From: Stutzerimonas stutzeri
GTDB lineage: Bacteria > Pseudomonadota > Gammaproteobacteria > Pseudomonadales > Pseudomonadaceae
DNA: 64,000 nucleotides
Direction of reading: 5' to 3'
Assembly: GCF_019090095.1 (NCBI RefSeq)
Contig: NZ_JAGQFP010000002.1
Span: 1,736,001-1,800,000 of the forward strand
This document shows positions 38,285 through 50,235 of the stretch, in pieces. The notes under the pieces were generated by a model, which worked only from the letters and a program-made list of their open reading frames with translations, was not told the DNA's origin and made no database searches. Position numbers and translations under genes: made by a program. Each line of letters begins with the position of its first letter. Position 1 is the first letter of the stretch.

Positions 38285-39373
38285 ATGACCATCACCTCCA
38301 CTAACCGCTGGCTCTGGCTGGCGGCGCTCTTGCTGCTTGGCTGGCTGGTCTATCAGCTCTCGCCGATCCTTTCCCCATTTCTGGTGGGCATTCTGCTGGC
38401 GTACCTGGGCGATCCGCTGGTCGATAGGCTGGAGAACTGGAAACTGTCGCGGACCTGGGGCGTGATCCTGGTGTTTGCGTTGTTCCTGCTGCTGTGCCTG
38501 TTGATGTTGCTGGTACTGGTGCCGATGCTGGGCAAGCAGCTGATGCACCTGTATCAGCTGGCGCCTCTGGGGCTCGACTGGCTGCAGGTCACGGCGTTGC
38601 CTTGGGTGCAGATGCAGTTTGGTCTTGAAGAAGAGTTCTGGCGTTTCGATCAACTCAAGAGTGCCTTTTCCGCCAATCTCGGCAGTACCAAGGACGTGGT
38701 TGCGGTCATCCTGAGCCAGGCGACCGCTTCGGGCCTTGCGCTGCTCGCGTGGCTGGCGAATCTCTTTCTGGTGCCGGTGGTGTGCTTCTATCTGCTGCGC
38801 GATTGGGATCTGATCATGGCCAAGCTGCGGGCGCTGTTGCCACGGCGCCGGGAGGAGACCGTGATGGCTTTGATGCGCGAATGCCACGAGGTCATTGGCG
38901 CCTTTCTGCGCGGGCAGCTGTTGGTGATGTTGGCGCTTGCCGTGGTGTATTCCGCCGGGCTCATGCTGGTTGGCGTCGAGCTTGGGTTACTGATCGGCGT
39001 GCTGGCAGGCCTGGCGAGCATCGTGCCGTATATGGGATTCGTGGTCGGTATCGGCGCGGCGGTGATCGCTGTCCTGTTCCAGTTTGGCCTGGAGCCTTAT
39101 CCCTTGCTGGGCGTCGCCGCGGTGTTCGCGGTCGGGCAGATGCTCGAAGGCATGTTACTGACGCCCTTGCTGGTGGGCGATCGGATCGGTCTGCATCCGG
39201 TTGCGGTGATCTTCGCGGTGCTGGCGGGCGGTCAGCTGTTCGGCTTCACTGGCGTACTGCTGGCGCTGCCGGTGGCCGCGGTGATCATGGTTCTGCTGCG
39301 CCATGTGCATGATCTCTATAAACTCTCGGACCTTTACGCAGAGCCTCCGGTCGATCCGCCCCGCCAACCATGA
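38285..39373 (+). CDS. AI-2E/PerM family permease
   Basis: A 362-residue inner-membrane protein of the AI-2 exporter/PerM family with about eight transmembrane segments. Characteristic stretches are LSPFLVGILLAYLGDPLVDRLE, then LLLCLLMLLVLVPML, and the C-terminal GVELGLLIGVLAGLASIVPYMGFVVGIG. Related proteins export autoinducer-2 or act as Na+/H+ antiporters, and the substrate here is unknown. The ATG at 38285 is used; an upstream start is 30 codons away. Its stop overlaps the hda ATG by 4 bases. Confidence 0.85.
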   Translation: MTITSTNRWLWLAALLLLGWLVYQLSPILSPFLVGILLAYLGDPLVDRLENWKLSRTWGVILVFALFLLLCLLMLLVLVPMLGKQLMHLYQLAPLGLDWLQVTALPWVQMQFGLEEEFWRFDQLKSAFSANLGSTKDVVAVILSQATASGLALLAWLANLFLVPVVCFYLLRDWDLIMAKLRALLPRRREETVMALMRECHEVIGAFLRGQLLVMLALAVVYSAGLMLVGVELGLLIGVLAGLASIVPYMGFVVGIGAAVIAVLFQFGLEPYPLLGVAAVFAVGQMLEGMLLTPLLVGDRIGLHPVAVIFAVLAGGQLFGFTGVLLALPVAAVIMVLLRHVHDLYKLSDLYAEPPVDPPRQP

Positions 39374-40074
39374 AACCCATTCAACTGCCCCTGGGCATCC
39401 GCCTTCGCGACGATGCCACCTTTGCCAACTTCTATCCGGGCGCCAATGCCGCTGCGCTGGGCTACGTTGAGCGCGTCTGTTCGCCCGAGGCCGGCTGGTC
39501 CGACGAACTGATCTATCTCTGGGGCAACACCGGCGTGGGGCGCAGCCACCTGCTCCAGGCCGCCTGTCTGCGGGTCGAGCAGCGCGGCGAACTTGCCGTG
39601 TACCTGCCGCTGGCTGAGGTGGGCGAATACGGTCCAGCGTTGCTGGACAATCTGGAGCAGAGCGAGCTGGTCTGCCTGGATGATCTGGATGCAGTTGCGG
39701 GCGATCCGGTCTGGGAAGAGGCGTTGTTCCATCTGTTCAATCGGTTGCGCGATAGCGGCCGACGCCTGCTGCTCGCCGCCGATGCCTCGCCGCGAGAGAT
39801 CGCGATCCAGCTGCCGGACCTCAAGTCGCGCTTGAGCCTTTCACTGGTGTTCCAGTTGCAGGAGCTGTCCGACGAGGACAAGCTGCGCGCGCTGCAGCTG
39901 CGTGCGTCGCGGCGTGGACTGAGCCTGCCCGATGATGTCGGCCGCTTCATTCTTACCCGTGGCGCTCGCGACATGAGCGCCTTGTTCGAGCTGCTCGACC
40001 GGCTCGACCAGGCTTCGCTGCAGGCGCAGCGTAAGCTCACCATTCCGTTTCTCAAGGAAACGCTTGGCTGGTAG
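39370..40074 (+). CDS. hda: DnaA regulatory inactivator Hda
   Basis: Hda binds the beta clamp and stimulates ATP hydrolysis by DnaA, preventing re-initiation. The 234-residue protein carries the N-terminal clamp-binding motif QLPL (about residues 5-8), a DnaA-like AAA+ core with the variant Walker A GNTGVGRSHLL (Arg in place of the usual Lys, as in E. coli Hda), and Walker B LVCLDDLDAV. It is in the same operon as the PerM-like gene. Confidence 0.93.
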   Translation: MKPIQLPLGIRLRDDATFANFYPGANAAALGYVERVCSPEAGWSDELIYLWGNTGVGRSHLLQAACLRVEQRGELAVYLPLAEVGEYGPALLDNLEQSELVCLDDLDAVAGDPVWEEALFHLFNRLRDSGRRLLLAADASPREIAIQLPDLKSRLSLSLVFQLQELSDEDKLRALQLRASRRGLSLPDDVGRFILTRGARDMSALFELLDRLDQASLQAQRKLTIPFLKETLGW

Positions 40075-40203
40075 CAGCGCCAGGGCATGAGGGGTGTGCC
40101 CGTTCCCTCTTGAAGCCGCTACGAGGGGCGAGTGCTTTCGCCGCTAGTAGCCAGCCAGGGTGGTTTCGATCCACCGGGGATGGCCATCGAGCCAATTTGA
40201 GTT

Positions 40204-40229
40204 GGGCGCAGGGTTGTGGTCCCGCGCCC
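40204..40229. repeat. Hairpin in the hda/DUF2069 convergent gap
   Basis: GGGCGC-A-GGG and CCC-GCGCCC form a 9-bp stem with one bulged base and a 7-base loop, in the 163-base region between convergent stops. No T run is adjacent on either strand; it may limit 3' end decay. Confidence 0.4.
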
Positions 40230-40237
40230 CGTCTACC

Positions 40238-42979
<2,742 letters not shown>

Positions 42980-43011
42980 TCACGACACGGCTTCATTGCA
43001 AGGAAACCAAG

Positions 43012-43467
43012 ATGATCAAACGGTCCGTAGGTCTATTCGCGGTACTCGCCTGCCTGGCGCTGGCCGGCTGTGGTGAGGATTGGGGGCCTGACCAGAACGG
43101 TTCTGCTGTCACGGCTCAACAGCTCAAGGGTCAGTGGCTGGTCATCAACTACTGGGCGGAGTGGTGCGGGCCTTGCCGGACCGAAGTGCCCGAGCTCAAC
43201 GCACTGGATAGCGCCAGCGATGATGTCACGGTGCTGGGGGTGAATTTCGACGGGTTGCAGGGTGACGAACTGGTCGCCGCGGCCGATGCGCTGGGCATTG
43301 CCTTTCGGGTACTCAGTGTCGATCCGGCGGAACGCCTGGACCTACCGCGCAGTGCGGTACTGCCGGTGACCTATATCGTGGATGCCTCAGGGACAGTGCG
43401 CGAGCATCTGGTGGGTGAACAGACGAAGGAGGGGCTGCTCGCTCGGCTGGATGCATTAAGGCGATAG
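43012..43467 (+). CDS. TlpA-like thioredoxin lipoprotein
   Basis: A 151-residue predicted lipoprotein: signal MIKRSVGLFAVLACLALAGC with the lipobox cysteine at residue 20, then a TlpA/ResA-like domain with WAEWCGPCRTEVPELNAL (CGPC) and the cis-proline in AVLPVTYIVD. It should act as a periplasmic thiol-disulfide reductase, possibly for cytochrome c maturation, though no ccm gene is near. Start at 43012 follows AAGGA; an upstream start at 42976 would put 12 extra residues before the signal. Confidence 0.87.
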   Translation: MIKRSVGLFAVLACLALAGCGEDWGPDQNGSAVTAQQLKGQWLVINYWAEWCGPCRTEVPELNALDSASDDVTVLGVNFDGLQGDELVAAADALGIAFRVLSVDPAERLDLPRSAVLPVTYIVDASGTVREHLVGEQTKEGLLARLDALRR

Positions 43468-43495
43468 CGCTAAAGAAAATGCTGCCTGAACGGGC

Positions 43496-44068
43496 TCAAG
43501 GCTTCACATACCAGAAGTCCTGCCAAAAACCGATGACCTTCGCCGGGTACTGAGGCTTGCCGAGGCTGCCGTTGTAGCGCGCGAGGGCACGGTTAATGTC
43601 GCCGTTCTCTTTCTTCAGGTAATAGCTGAGGATGGTGCAGCCGTAGCGCAAATTGGTGGCATTGTCGGTGAGGTTGTCCTGTGGACGGCCGAGTTCGGCC
43701 TTCCAGAACGGCATGACTTGCATCATGCCCTGTGCGCCGACGCTGGAAATGGCGAAGCGATCGAACCGACTCTCGGCGTGGATCAGGGCCAGTACCATGT
43801 CCGGTTTCAGGCCTGCCTTGCTGGCCTCCTGATGTACCAGACGCAGTAACGTCAGCCGCTCCTGCGGGTCCGGAACGTAGCGTTTGAGGCGTGTCGACAT
43901 GTCCAGCAACCAGACCTCGGCGTCGAATCGATCCTGAAAGCTTTCAGCTTCCGCCACGGTCCGCTGCATCAGCTCGCGCAGCTCCGGTTCCGGCGCCTGG
44001 CGAACGGACGCAGCGACTGGCCACGCCACCATCAGCGCCATCAGCCACAGCCAGGAACGAGCCTTCAC
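43496..44068 (-). CDS. Lytic transglycosylase with SLT domain
   Basis: A 190-residue exported murein lyase. After a signal peptide (MKARSWLWLMALMVAWPVAA) and a linker, the C-terminal SLT domain has the catalytic Glu in LALIHAESRFDRFAISSVGAQGMMQVMPFW and NLRYGCTILSYYLKK, followed by LARYNGSLGKPQYPAKV. The family is that of Slt70/MltC/EmtA-type enzymes in short form. It ends the proS-lipoprotein-SLT operon. Confidence 0.9.
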   Translation of the reverse strand: MKARSWLWLMALMVAWPVAASVRQAPEPELRELMQRTVAEAESFQDRFDAEVWLLDMSTRLKRYVPDPQERLTLLRLVHQEASKAGLKPDMVLALIHAESRFDRFAISSVGAQGMMQVMPFWKAELGRPQDNLTDNATNLRYGCTILSYYLKKENGDINRALARYNGSLGKPQYPAKVIGFWQDFWYVKP

Positions 44069-44077
44069 GAGGCGGTC

Positions 44078-45022
44078 TCAGTCTTCGCCCGGATCGCTGA
44101 CCTGGCGACCGGCGTCCTGCATCAGGCTGTGAAGGAACTGCTGTTGCAGGTCAGGATCGTTGCGGGTCAGTTCGATCAGGCTCTGCTCGAGCTCGCTGGC
44201 TTCTTCCTCGAGCCCCAGCTCCGACAGGCGCTTGACCCGATGCACCCACTGCTCGACATCGTCGCCTTCCAGGTCGTCGAAAATGAGGTCGTGTGCCTCG
44301 ACCAGCTTTCCGCGCAGGCTGCGGCTGACCAGAAGCGTTGCGTCGGCACGGGTCGCATCCTGAGGGTCCACTACCTGCAGTTGGAGTTTGCCGACCTGGC
44401 TGATGTCCTGGTCGGCGAACGGGCCGTCGAGCAGATTCAGCCGCAGTACACCGTTGCGATCGGTGCTCAGCTCGTGGGTTTCGCTGCCTGCTACGACCTG
44501 CACCGGCCGTTCCGCCCAGGGCAGGCTGGAGTATTCGAGTCGGGCATCGCGGCGTTGCTCGTCGAGGCTGGCCAGGTTCTGCTGCGAGCGGCCGTTGGAC
44601 TCGACGTTGACGAAGGGGTTGAGACCGGCAAAGCCATAGCTGATCCAGTCACGCGTGGCGCTTTCCGGCAGATGGCCGAGCATGACCACGTTGAGCACGT
44701 TGGCACCTATGCCGGCGACCACCGCAACAGCCCCCAGCGGAATCTCGTACAGCTCGCGCCACGGCTGATACGGCGTATACCGGTCATAGCGACGGGTCAC
44801 TTCGAAGTCGGTGACCTCGAAGGTTTTCTGGTCGAGTATGCGAATCCGACGCTGAGGCAGCTCCAGCAGCGGCTCGCCCACTTCGATGCGCAGGCTGTGG
44901 TCCAGCAGCTTGCGCTCAGTGCGAGCCTCATGCTCGCTGCGCTGAGGCAACTGGTTGGCGCAACCACCCATAAAAAGCGCCACGCAGAGCGTGGCGCAGA
45001 CTGAAGCACTTCGGTTGAGCAT
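44078..45022 (-). CDS. Hypothetical outer-membrane lipoprotein
   Basis: A 314-residue predicted lipoprotein, MLNRSASVCATLCVALFMGGC with the lipidated cysteine at 21 followed by Ala-Asn. One hydrophobic stretch (GAVAVVAGIGANVLNVVML) near 97-115 could insert in membrane or be buried. The C-terminal third is acidic with predicted helices (SELGLEEEASELEQSLIEL). It resembles a pseudomonad hypothetical located beside proS. No function can be inferred. It is 8 bases downstream of proS and 9 bases upstream of the SLT gene. Confidence 0.78.
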   Translation of the reverse strand: MLNRSASVCATLCVALFMGGCANQLPQRSEHEARTERKLLDHSLRIEVGEPLLELPQRRIRILDQKTFEVTDFEVTRRYDRYTPYQPWRELYEIPLGAVAVVAGIGANVLNVVMLGHLPESATRDWISYGFAGLNPFVNVESNGRSQQNLASLDEQRRDARLEYSSLPWAERPVQVVAGSETHELSTDRNGVLRLNLLDGPFADQDISQVGKLQLQVVDPQDATRADATLLVSRSLRGKLVEAHDLIFDDLEGDDVEQWVHRVKRLSELGLEEEASELEQSLIELTRNDPDLQQQFLHSLMQDAGRQVSDPGED

Positions 45023-45030
45023 GATGTCCG

Positions 45031-46746
45031 TTAGCGACTGGTACGCGAATTGATGAACTCAAGGATATCGGCGGCCGGCACGGCCTGGCTTTCGGCATCA
45101 CGGCGATGCTTGTATTCCAGGGTGCCGTCAGCAAGGCCCCGATCGCCGATCACGATGCGATGCGGAATGCCCACCAACTCCATGTCAGCGAATTTGACGC
45201 CGGGACTGGTCTTTTTGTCACGATCATCCAGCAGCACCTCGTAGCCTGCGGCTGTGAGCTCCGCATAGAGCTTGTCGGTGGCCTCACGCACGGCTTGGTT
45301 CTCGTACTTCATCGGAACCAGGGCGATCTGGAAGGGAGCCAAGGCCTCTGGCCAGAGGATGCCCCGCTCGTCGTAGTTCTGCTCGATGGCCGCGGCGACG
45401 ACGCGAGAGACGCCGATACCGTAGCAGCCCATGGTCAGGGTAACCGGTTTGCCGTTCTCGCCCATGACCGAGCAGTTCATGGCTTCGCTGTACTTGGTGC
45501 CCAGCTGGAAGATGTGGCCGACTTCGATGCCGCGCTTGATCACCAGCGTGCCTTTGCCATCCGGGCTCGGGTCGCCAGCGACCACATTGCGCAGATCAGC
45601 CACTTCCGGCAACGGCAGATCGCGCTCCCAGTTGACGCCGAAGTAGTGCTTGTCTTCCTGGTTCGCGCCCGCGACGAAGTCGCTCATCAGCGCGACCGAT
45701 CGATCGACGATGCAGCTGACCGGCAAGTTCAGCGGGCCGAGCGAGCCAGGGCCTGCGCCCATCGCAGCACGGATTTCGGGCTCGGTCGCGAACACCAGCG
45801 GGCTTTCGACCTGCGGCAGGTTGGCCGCTTTGATTTCGTTCAGCTCATGGTCGCCACGTACGATCAGTGCAATCAGCTGGCCTTCTTCGGCACCACGAAC
45901 GATCAAGGTCTTGATGGTTTTTTCGATGGGCAGCTGGAACTGCTCGACCAGCGCGGCAATCGTTTTGCAATCGGGCGTGTCGACCAGGCGCAGCGCTTCC
46001 TGGGGTGCTCCACGCTCGGTTTCGCGTGGGATGGCTTCAGCCTTCTCGATATTCGCCGCATAGTCGGAGCTGTCGCTGAAGGCGATGTCATCTTCGCCAG
46101 ATTCGGCCAGCACGTGGAACTCATGCGAGCCGGTGCCACCGATCGAACCGGTATCGGCCTGCACGGGGCGGAAGTTCAGCCCCAGGCGGGTGAAGACGTT
46201 GCAATACGCCTGATGCATGCGGTCATAGGTTTCCTGCAGCGAAGCCTGATCGGCATGGAAGGAGTAGGCGTCTTTCATCACGAATTCGCGCCCGCGCATC
46301 AGGCCGAAGCGGGGGCGAATCTCATCGCGGAATTTCGTCTGGATCTGGTAGAAATTGATCGGCAACTGCTTGTAGCTGTTGAGCTCGTTGCGAGCCAGAT
46401 CCGTAATGACTTCTTCGTGGGTCGGGCCGACGCAGAACTCGCGGTCATGCCGGTCTTTCAGACGGAGCAATTCAGGCCCGTACTGGACCCAGCGGCCCGA
46501 CTCCTGCCACAGTTCGGCAGGCTGGATTGCTGGCATCAGGACTTCCAGCGCGCCGGCCTTGTTCATCTCGTCGCGGACGATCGCTTCGACCTTGCGCAGT
46601 GCACGCAGGCCCATTGGCATCCAGGTATAGAGGCCAGACGCCAGCTTGCGAATCATTCCGGCACGCAGCATCAGCTGGTGGCTGATCACCACGGCATCGG
46701 AAGGGGTTTCTTTGAGGGTCGAGAGCAGGAACTGACTGGTGCGCAT
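45031..46746 (-). CDS. proS: Prolyl-tRNA synthetase
   Basis: ProS charges tRNA-Pro. The 571-residue bacterial type II enzyme has the class II motif 1 region ([14 protein letters not shown]), motif 2 ([26 protein letters not shown]), an inserted YbaK-type editing domain (about 225-390, including [18 protein letters not shown]), motif 3 ([21 protein letters not shown]) and the C-terminal anticodon domain. It starts the operon that continues with the lipoprotein and transglycosylase genes. Confidence 0.96.
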   Translation of the reverse strand: MRTSQFLLSTLKETPSDAVVISHQLMLRAGMIRKLASGLYTWMPMGLRALRKVEAIVRDEMNKAGALEVLMPAIQPAELWQESGRWVQYGPELLRLKDRHDREFCVGPTHEEVITDLARNELNSYKQLPINFYQIQTKFRDEIRPRFGLMRGREFVMKDAYSFHADQASLQETYDRMHQAYCNVFTRLGLNFRPVQADTGSIGGTGSHEFHVLAESGEDDIAFSDSSDYAANIEKAEAIPRETERGAPQEALRLVDTPDCKTIAALVEQFQLPIEKTIKTLIVRGAEEGQLIALIVRGDHELNEIKAANLPQVESPLVFATEPEIRAAMGAGPGSLGPLNLPVSCIVDRSVALMSDFVAGANQEDKHYFGVNWERDLPLPEVADLRNVVAGDPSPDGKGTLVIKRGIEVGHIFQLGTKYSEAMNCSVMGENGKPVTLTMGCYGIGVSRVVAAAIEQNYDERGILWPEALAPFQIALVPMKYENQAVREATDKLYAELTAAGYEVLLDDRDKKTSPGVKFADMELVGIPHRIVIGDRGLADGTLEYKHRRDAESQAVPAADILEFINSRTSR

Positions 46747-46848
46747 GTGGGCCGTTGTGTCCTTGCAGAGCGGAAAAATGACTCGGCATTGTACGGCGGC
46801 GGCGAGGTGGCGTACAGAATCCTTCGGAAGGCGTTCGGGCGGAAAACA

Positions 46849-46882
46849 AGAAAGCCCGGCATTTGCCGGGCTTTCTGTTTTT
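46849..46882. terminator. Bidirectional terminator between oprD-like and proS genes
   Basis: AGAAAGCCCGGC and GCCGGGCTTTCT form a perfect 12-bp stem with a 4-base loop; GTTTTT follows on the plus strand and TGTTTTC on the minus strand. It lies 29 bases after the oprD-family stop and isolates it from the proS operon. Confidence 0.88.
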
Positions 46883-46910
46883 ACCGCGAGTTACGCAACT
46901 AAGTCCCGAA

Positions 46911-48191
46911 TTACAGGATGCTCAGCGGGTACTCGACGATCAGGCGGGTGTCGCTCAGGTCGTTATCCAGACCATTGGTGGCGTTATAGAACGCCTGGCG
47001 AACGCGCAGGGACAGATCCTTGGCAGGACCGTCCTGGAAGACGTACTTGGCTTCCAAATCCCATTCGCGTTCTTCCGCGTCCGAGTTACCAGCGCCCATA
47101 TCGATGTTGCTACCGCTCACGTAGCGGGTCATGAAGCTAAGGCCCGAAACACCGTAGGCAGCCATGTCTAGGTCATAACGGACCTGCCAGGATTGCTCGT
47201 CTTCATAGTAGAAGTCGGAGTATTGGACCGAGTTGCCTAGCCAAACAGTGCCGCCGCCGTCTACGCCATAGACATAGCCATTGGTATTGTAGCCGCCATG
47301 CGACTTCTGATACGCGACAGTGAACTTATGAGCGCCAATGCCGTAAGTAGAAGCAAGGCTCCAGATGGTGTTGTCTTCGTCGCTACCAGTGTTCGTGAAT
47401 TCTGACTCGTAGTCGGTCTGGTAGATATTGAAGTCAAAAGCCAACGACTGGTCTGCGTCGAGCGCCATGTTGTAATTAACGTTGCCGTAGATCTTCTCGA
47501 ACGCGTCCTGCACATCCGAGTAGTACAGCGAGGTGCTCAGGCTGTCGCTGAACGCATAAGTGCCACCGACGAGGTTGATCTCATCCAGGCCAACGGAATC
47601 ATGGTCAGCTTCAGATTTTGCGCTCAGGGCAGTAAAGCGGCCGACGTTCAATTCCAGTCCATCGATCTCGCTGCTAGTGATCAGGCCGCCGCGTGCGGTT
47701 TCTGGCAGCAGGCGGGCGTCGTCGGTGGAGAACACCGGGAGGGCCACGAACTGAGTGCCGTACTTAAGTACCGTATTGGATACGCGGAATTTGACTGCTG
47801 CGCCAGCCTCGGAATAGTCATCCTGCGGCCTGCCGTCACTGTCTTTCGGGAAGATGTCTGGCCAGGCACGACCTTTGCCACTGTCAAGTTTGACACCCAG
47901 CAGGCCAATCGCATCGACGCCGACGCCGACGGTGCCCTGAGTAAAGCCGGATTCGAAGGTGCCAATGAAGCCATGACCCCAAGCTTCGCGGTAGCTCTGG
48001 CCATTGGCGGCAGGGGTACCGCCGAAGCCGTTGTCGCGAGCATCACGGTTCATATACAGGTTACGGTTCAGGATGGTCAGGCTGCTGCCTTCGACAAAGC
48101 CTTCCGATTCGGACTGGCTGGACGCCAATGCCATTTGCGACGTGCCGGCCGCAACGGCCATGGCGATTACGCTCCACTTCATCACTTTCAT
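46911..48191 (-). CDS. OprD-family outer membrane porin
   Basis: A 426-residue beta-barrel protein of the OprD/occ family, which form narrow channels for amino acids, peptides or aromatic acids. After the signal peptide (MKVMKWSVIAMAVAAGTSQMALA) come SEGFVEGSSLTILNRNLYMNRD and a barrel ending in aromatic-aliphatic strands. The position next to proS is that of OprD at PA0958 in P. aeruginosa, but OprD paralogues are numerous, so the exact substrate (basic amino acids or carbapenem entry for OprD itself) should not be assumed. AAAGGAG precedes the start. Confidence 0.88.
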   Translation of the reverse strand: MKVMKWSVIAMAVAAGTSQMALASSQSESEGFVEGSSLTILNRNLYMNRDARDNGFGGTPAANGQSYREAWGHGFIGTFESGFTQGTVGVGVDAIGLLGVKLDSGKGRAWPDIFPKDSDGRPQDDYSEAGAAVKFRVSNTVLKYGTQFVALPVFSTDDARLLPETARGGLITSSEIDGLELNVGRFTALSAKSEADHDSVGLDEINLVGGTYAFSDSLSTSLYYSDVQDAFEKIYGNVNYNMALDADQSLAFDFNIYQTDYESEFTNTGSDEDNTIWSLASTYGIGAHKFTVAYQKSHGGYNTNGYVYGVDGGGTVWLGNSVQYSDFYYEDEQSWQVRYDLDMAAYGVSGLSFMTRYVSGSNIDMGAGNSDAEEREWDLEAKYVFQDGPAKDLSLRVRQAFYNATNGLDNDLSDTRLIVEYPLSIL

Positions 48192-48648
48192 CGTGATTGC
48201 TCCTTTGGTTCAAATTGGTGCTTGCTCCCCAGCGTGCGCTGGAAAGAGGCATCTTTATTTTCGGTATACAAGCTCAATTTCGGTCCTTGTTTGCCCAGTT
48301 TCGAAACCTGCAGCAAGCCTTGGAATTTATTGTCCCGAGGATAACTGTGTAGCTGGGGAAACTAGCGCCGGCAAGCTTAACGCAGCTATTTCCGTTTTTC
48401 TCCCCCCTCCCTGGATGCTTTTTGACTCACTGCAATAACCGTGCGCAAACGCAAAAATCGGCTTCGCGGGCATTGTTTTGCCGACTGGCTCGGGTCGGCC
48501 GGCTCTATTCCGGGGCCTTGAGGTGGTTTCATGCGCAGGCCTGGTGCGTGACGGCGCTGAAGGGCTCCAGGCGTTGGAGTATCCTTGGGTGAACGATCAG
48601 GTGCGGCTTCGGCTGGCCTGTCTTTCGATCAAGAACTGGAGTGCCGTT
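48192..48648. other. Divergent intergenic region, porin and HIT genes
   Basis: A 457-base region with AT-rich patches that must contain both promoters and the leader of the porin mRNA. I see the AAAGGAG ribosome-binding site of the porin and a TGGAG site for the HIT gene, but no consensus -35/-10 pair and no conserved RNA element. An open frame from 48478 is only the upstream extension of the HIT gene. Confidence 0.4.
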
Positions 48649-49071
48649 ATGTTCGTTCTCGACTCACGATTGGAGCAGGACACGCTCAATATGGGCGATT
48701 TTCCATTGTGCCGGCTGTTGCTGATGAACGATGCCAATTATCCCTGGTTCATTCTGGTGCCACGTCGAGAGGAGGTCAGTGAGTTGTTTCAGCTGGACCC
48801 GGCGGACCAGCAGGCCCTGTGGCGAGAGGCGACGGCACTGGCCGAGACGCTGAAAGACACGTTCGGCGCGGACAAGATGAACATCGCAACCCTGGGTAAC
48901 GTGGTGGCTCAGTTGCATATGCATGTCATCGCGCGGCGGCGCGATGACGCGGCTTGGCCGGCGCCTGTCTGGGGGAGGCACGCGGCGAACCCTTACAGCG
49001 AGGCCCAGGTGGCGGCGATCAAGCAGAAGCTGAAGCTGGTGCTTACCGACAACTTTCGATTTGCGGAGTGA
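48649..49071 (+). CDS. HIT-like domain protein
   Basis: A 140-residue member of the histidine triad superfamily of nucleotide hydrolases and transferases. The core motif is [12 protein letters not shown]: the first histidine of the usual HxHxHxx is glutamine, a known variant in the bacterial HIT-like branch, while the two catalytic-site histidines remain. It begins [21 protein letters not shown], and ATG 48649 is preceded by TGGAG. It lies 4 bases before slyX. The substrate is unknown. Confidence 0.85.
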   Translation: MFVLDSRLEQDTLNMGDFPLCRLLLMNDANYPWFILVPRREEVSELFQLDPADQQALWREATALAETLKDTFGADKMNIATLGNVVAQLHMHVIARRRDDAAWPAPVWGRHAANPYSEAQVAAIKQKLKLVLTDNFRFAE

Positions 49072-49075
49072 CATC

Positions 49076-49282
49076 ATGGAGCTCGAGCAACGGATTATCG
49101 ATCTGGAGGCGCGCCTGGCGTTTCAAGACGACACGATTCAAACGCTGAACGATGAATTGGTTGAGCAGCAGCGGACCGTCGAACGCTTGCAGGCGCAGCT
49201 GGCATTGCTCGCCAGGCGGCAAGAAGATATGCAAAGCAGAATAGGGGGCGAGGGGGACGAAGCGCCTCCGCCGCACTACTGA
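49076..49282 (+). CDS. slyX: SlyX family protein
   Basis: A 68-residue coiled-coil protein ([21 protein letters not shown] to [17 protein letters not shown]) with the proline-rich ending APPPHY that typifies SlyX. The heptad pattern covers residues 1-50. Function unknown; in E. coli it is next to slyD. It follows the HIT gene with a 4-base gap and is followed by tandem hairpins. Confidence 0.87.
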   Translation: MELEQRIIDLEARLAFQDDTIQTLNDELVEQQRTVERLQAQLALLARRQEDMQSRIGGEGDEAPPPHY

Positions 49283-49323
49283 TTGCCGCGGCGGAGGTGA
49301 TACGCCAGGGTTGAACCCTGGCG
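49265..49323. terminator. Tandem hairpins between slyX and the cold-shock gene
   Basis: A 10-bp stem CCTCCGCCGC/GCGGCGGAGG (49265-49297) overlaps the slyX stop, followed by CGCCAGGG/CCCTGGCG (49303-49323) with a 5-base loop. They lie between convergent genes. T runs are absent, so this is a likely but weak terminator pair. Confidence 0.5.
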
Positions 49324-49329
49324 CCTGTG

Positions 49330-49971
49330 TCAGCTAACGGACTGGCTGGGGACGACGTCCTCGGCCTGCAAGCCCTTGTCGCGCATCATGATGGTGAATT
49401 CGACGCGCTGACCTTCGACCAGCACTCGGTGGCCTTCGCCGCGAATGGCGCGGAAGTGGACGAATACGTCGTCGCCGCTGTCACGGGAAATGAAGCCGAA
49501 CCCTTTGGAGGTGTTAAACCACTTGACCGTGCCTGTTTCGCGTCCAGCGGCAGCGGCTGGCGTCGACGCAGTCTTGGGTTGGGGTCTACGGGTGGTCGAA
49601 GTCCGGCTGCGGTCGCTCGTTGGCAGATTCTTCGACGGCGCTGCCAGTTGCAGCAGCACGGCGACGAAAGCGAGCATGAGGCTGGCAAGCGTTGCCGGCT
49701 GGCCGGCAATGGCGGTAACTGGTGTCAGTAGCACGATGGCCTGAACTGCAACCGTGACAATCAACAGTGCCGATGCGACGAGCAGAATCGGGCGGCCCCG
49801 GCCATGCATGTGCGATGGGCCAAACGAGGCGAACTGTACGTTCAACAAGCCGAGAAACAATAAAGCCAGGGCCTCAGGTTGCACCAGTAGTGGCAACGCT
49901 CCGCTGAGGCTGGGTAGGAATGACAACACTAAGGCAGCAACGCCCGTTAACACATGGATGATCTTCAGCAT
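49330..49971 (-). CDS. Membrane-anchored cold-shock domain protein
   Basis: A 213-residue protein with two parts. Residues about 4-115 contain four hydrophobic segments (roughly 5-28, 33-50, 60-83 and 92-110) and are followed by a Ser/Thr/Arg-rich linker. Residues about 146-208 are a complete cold-shock domain with RNP1 KGFGFI and RNP2 VFVHF ([26 protein letters not shown]). The domain should bind single-stranded RNA or DNA at the inner membrane's cytoplasmic face. Its P. aeruginosa neighbour at this locus is annotated only as a probable cold-shock protein. It is convergent with slyX. Confidence 0.87.
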   Translation of the reverse strand: MLKIIHVLTGVAALVLSFLPSLSGALPLLVQPEALALLFLGLLNVQFASFGPSHMHGRGRPILLVASALLIVTVAVQAIVLLTPVTAIAGQPATLASLMLAFVAVLLQLAAPSKNLPTSDRSRTSTTRRPQPKTASTPAAAAGRETGTVKWFNTSKGFGFISRDSGDDVFVHFRAIRGEGHRVLVEGQRVEFTIMMRDKGLQAEDVVPSQSVS

Positions 49972-50235
49972 TCGTATGACTCATAGTTAAAAAGCACGAC
50001 AGTAAGCGGCAGGCAATGGACGAAAGATGGCTGAGCGTGAAACTCGGTCGCTCTATTGATGGCGTCCAGCCTGCGGCGCGCGCGAATTTAACAGTAAAGG
50101 AACGGGCTGCTCAAATGGATGGCGTGACAGCCGCTGGAGAAGGGCGGGCGCGGTGGCGATGGCGGGGCTGTCGATTTCCCCGAACCGTGGCGGGATGACC
50201 GCAGGTGCGGCCACCCCGCGCAAAGCCTAGCTACC

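Noticed and set aside
45106..46902. 598-residue open frame opposite proS
   Set aside because: Antisense to a clear synthetase with no domain, start signal or conservation; similar long antisense frames oppose purM (35686-36759), dapE (25704-26915) and aspS (51661-52818).
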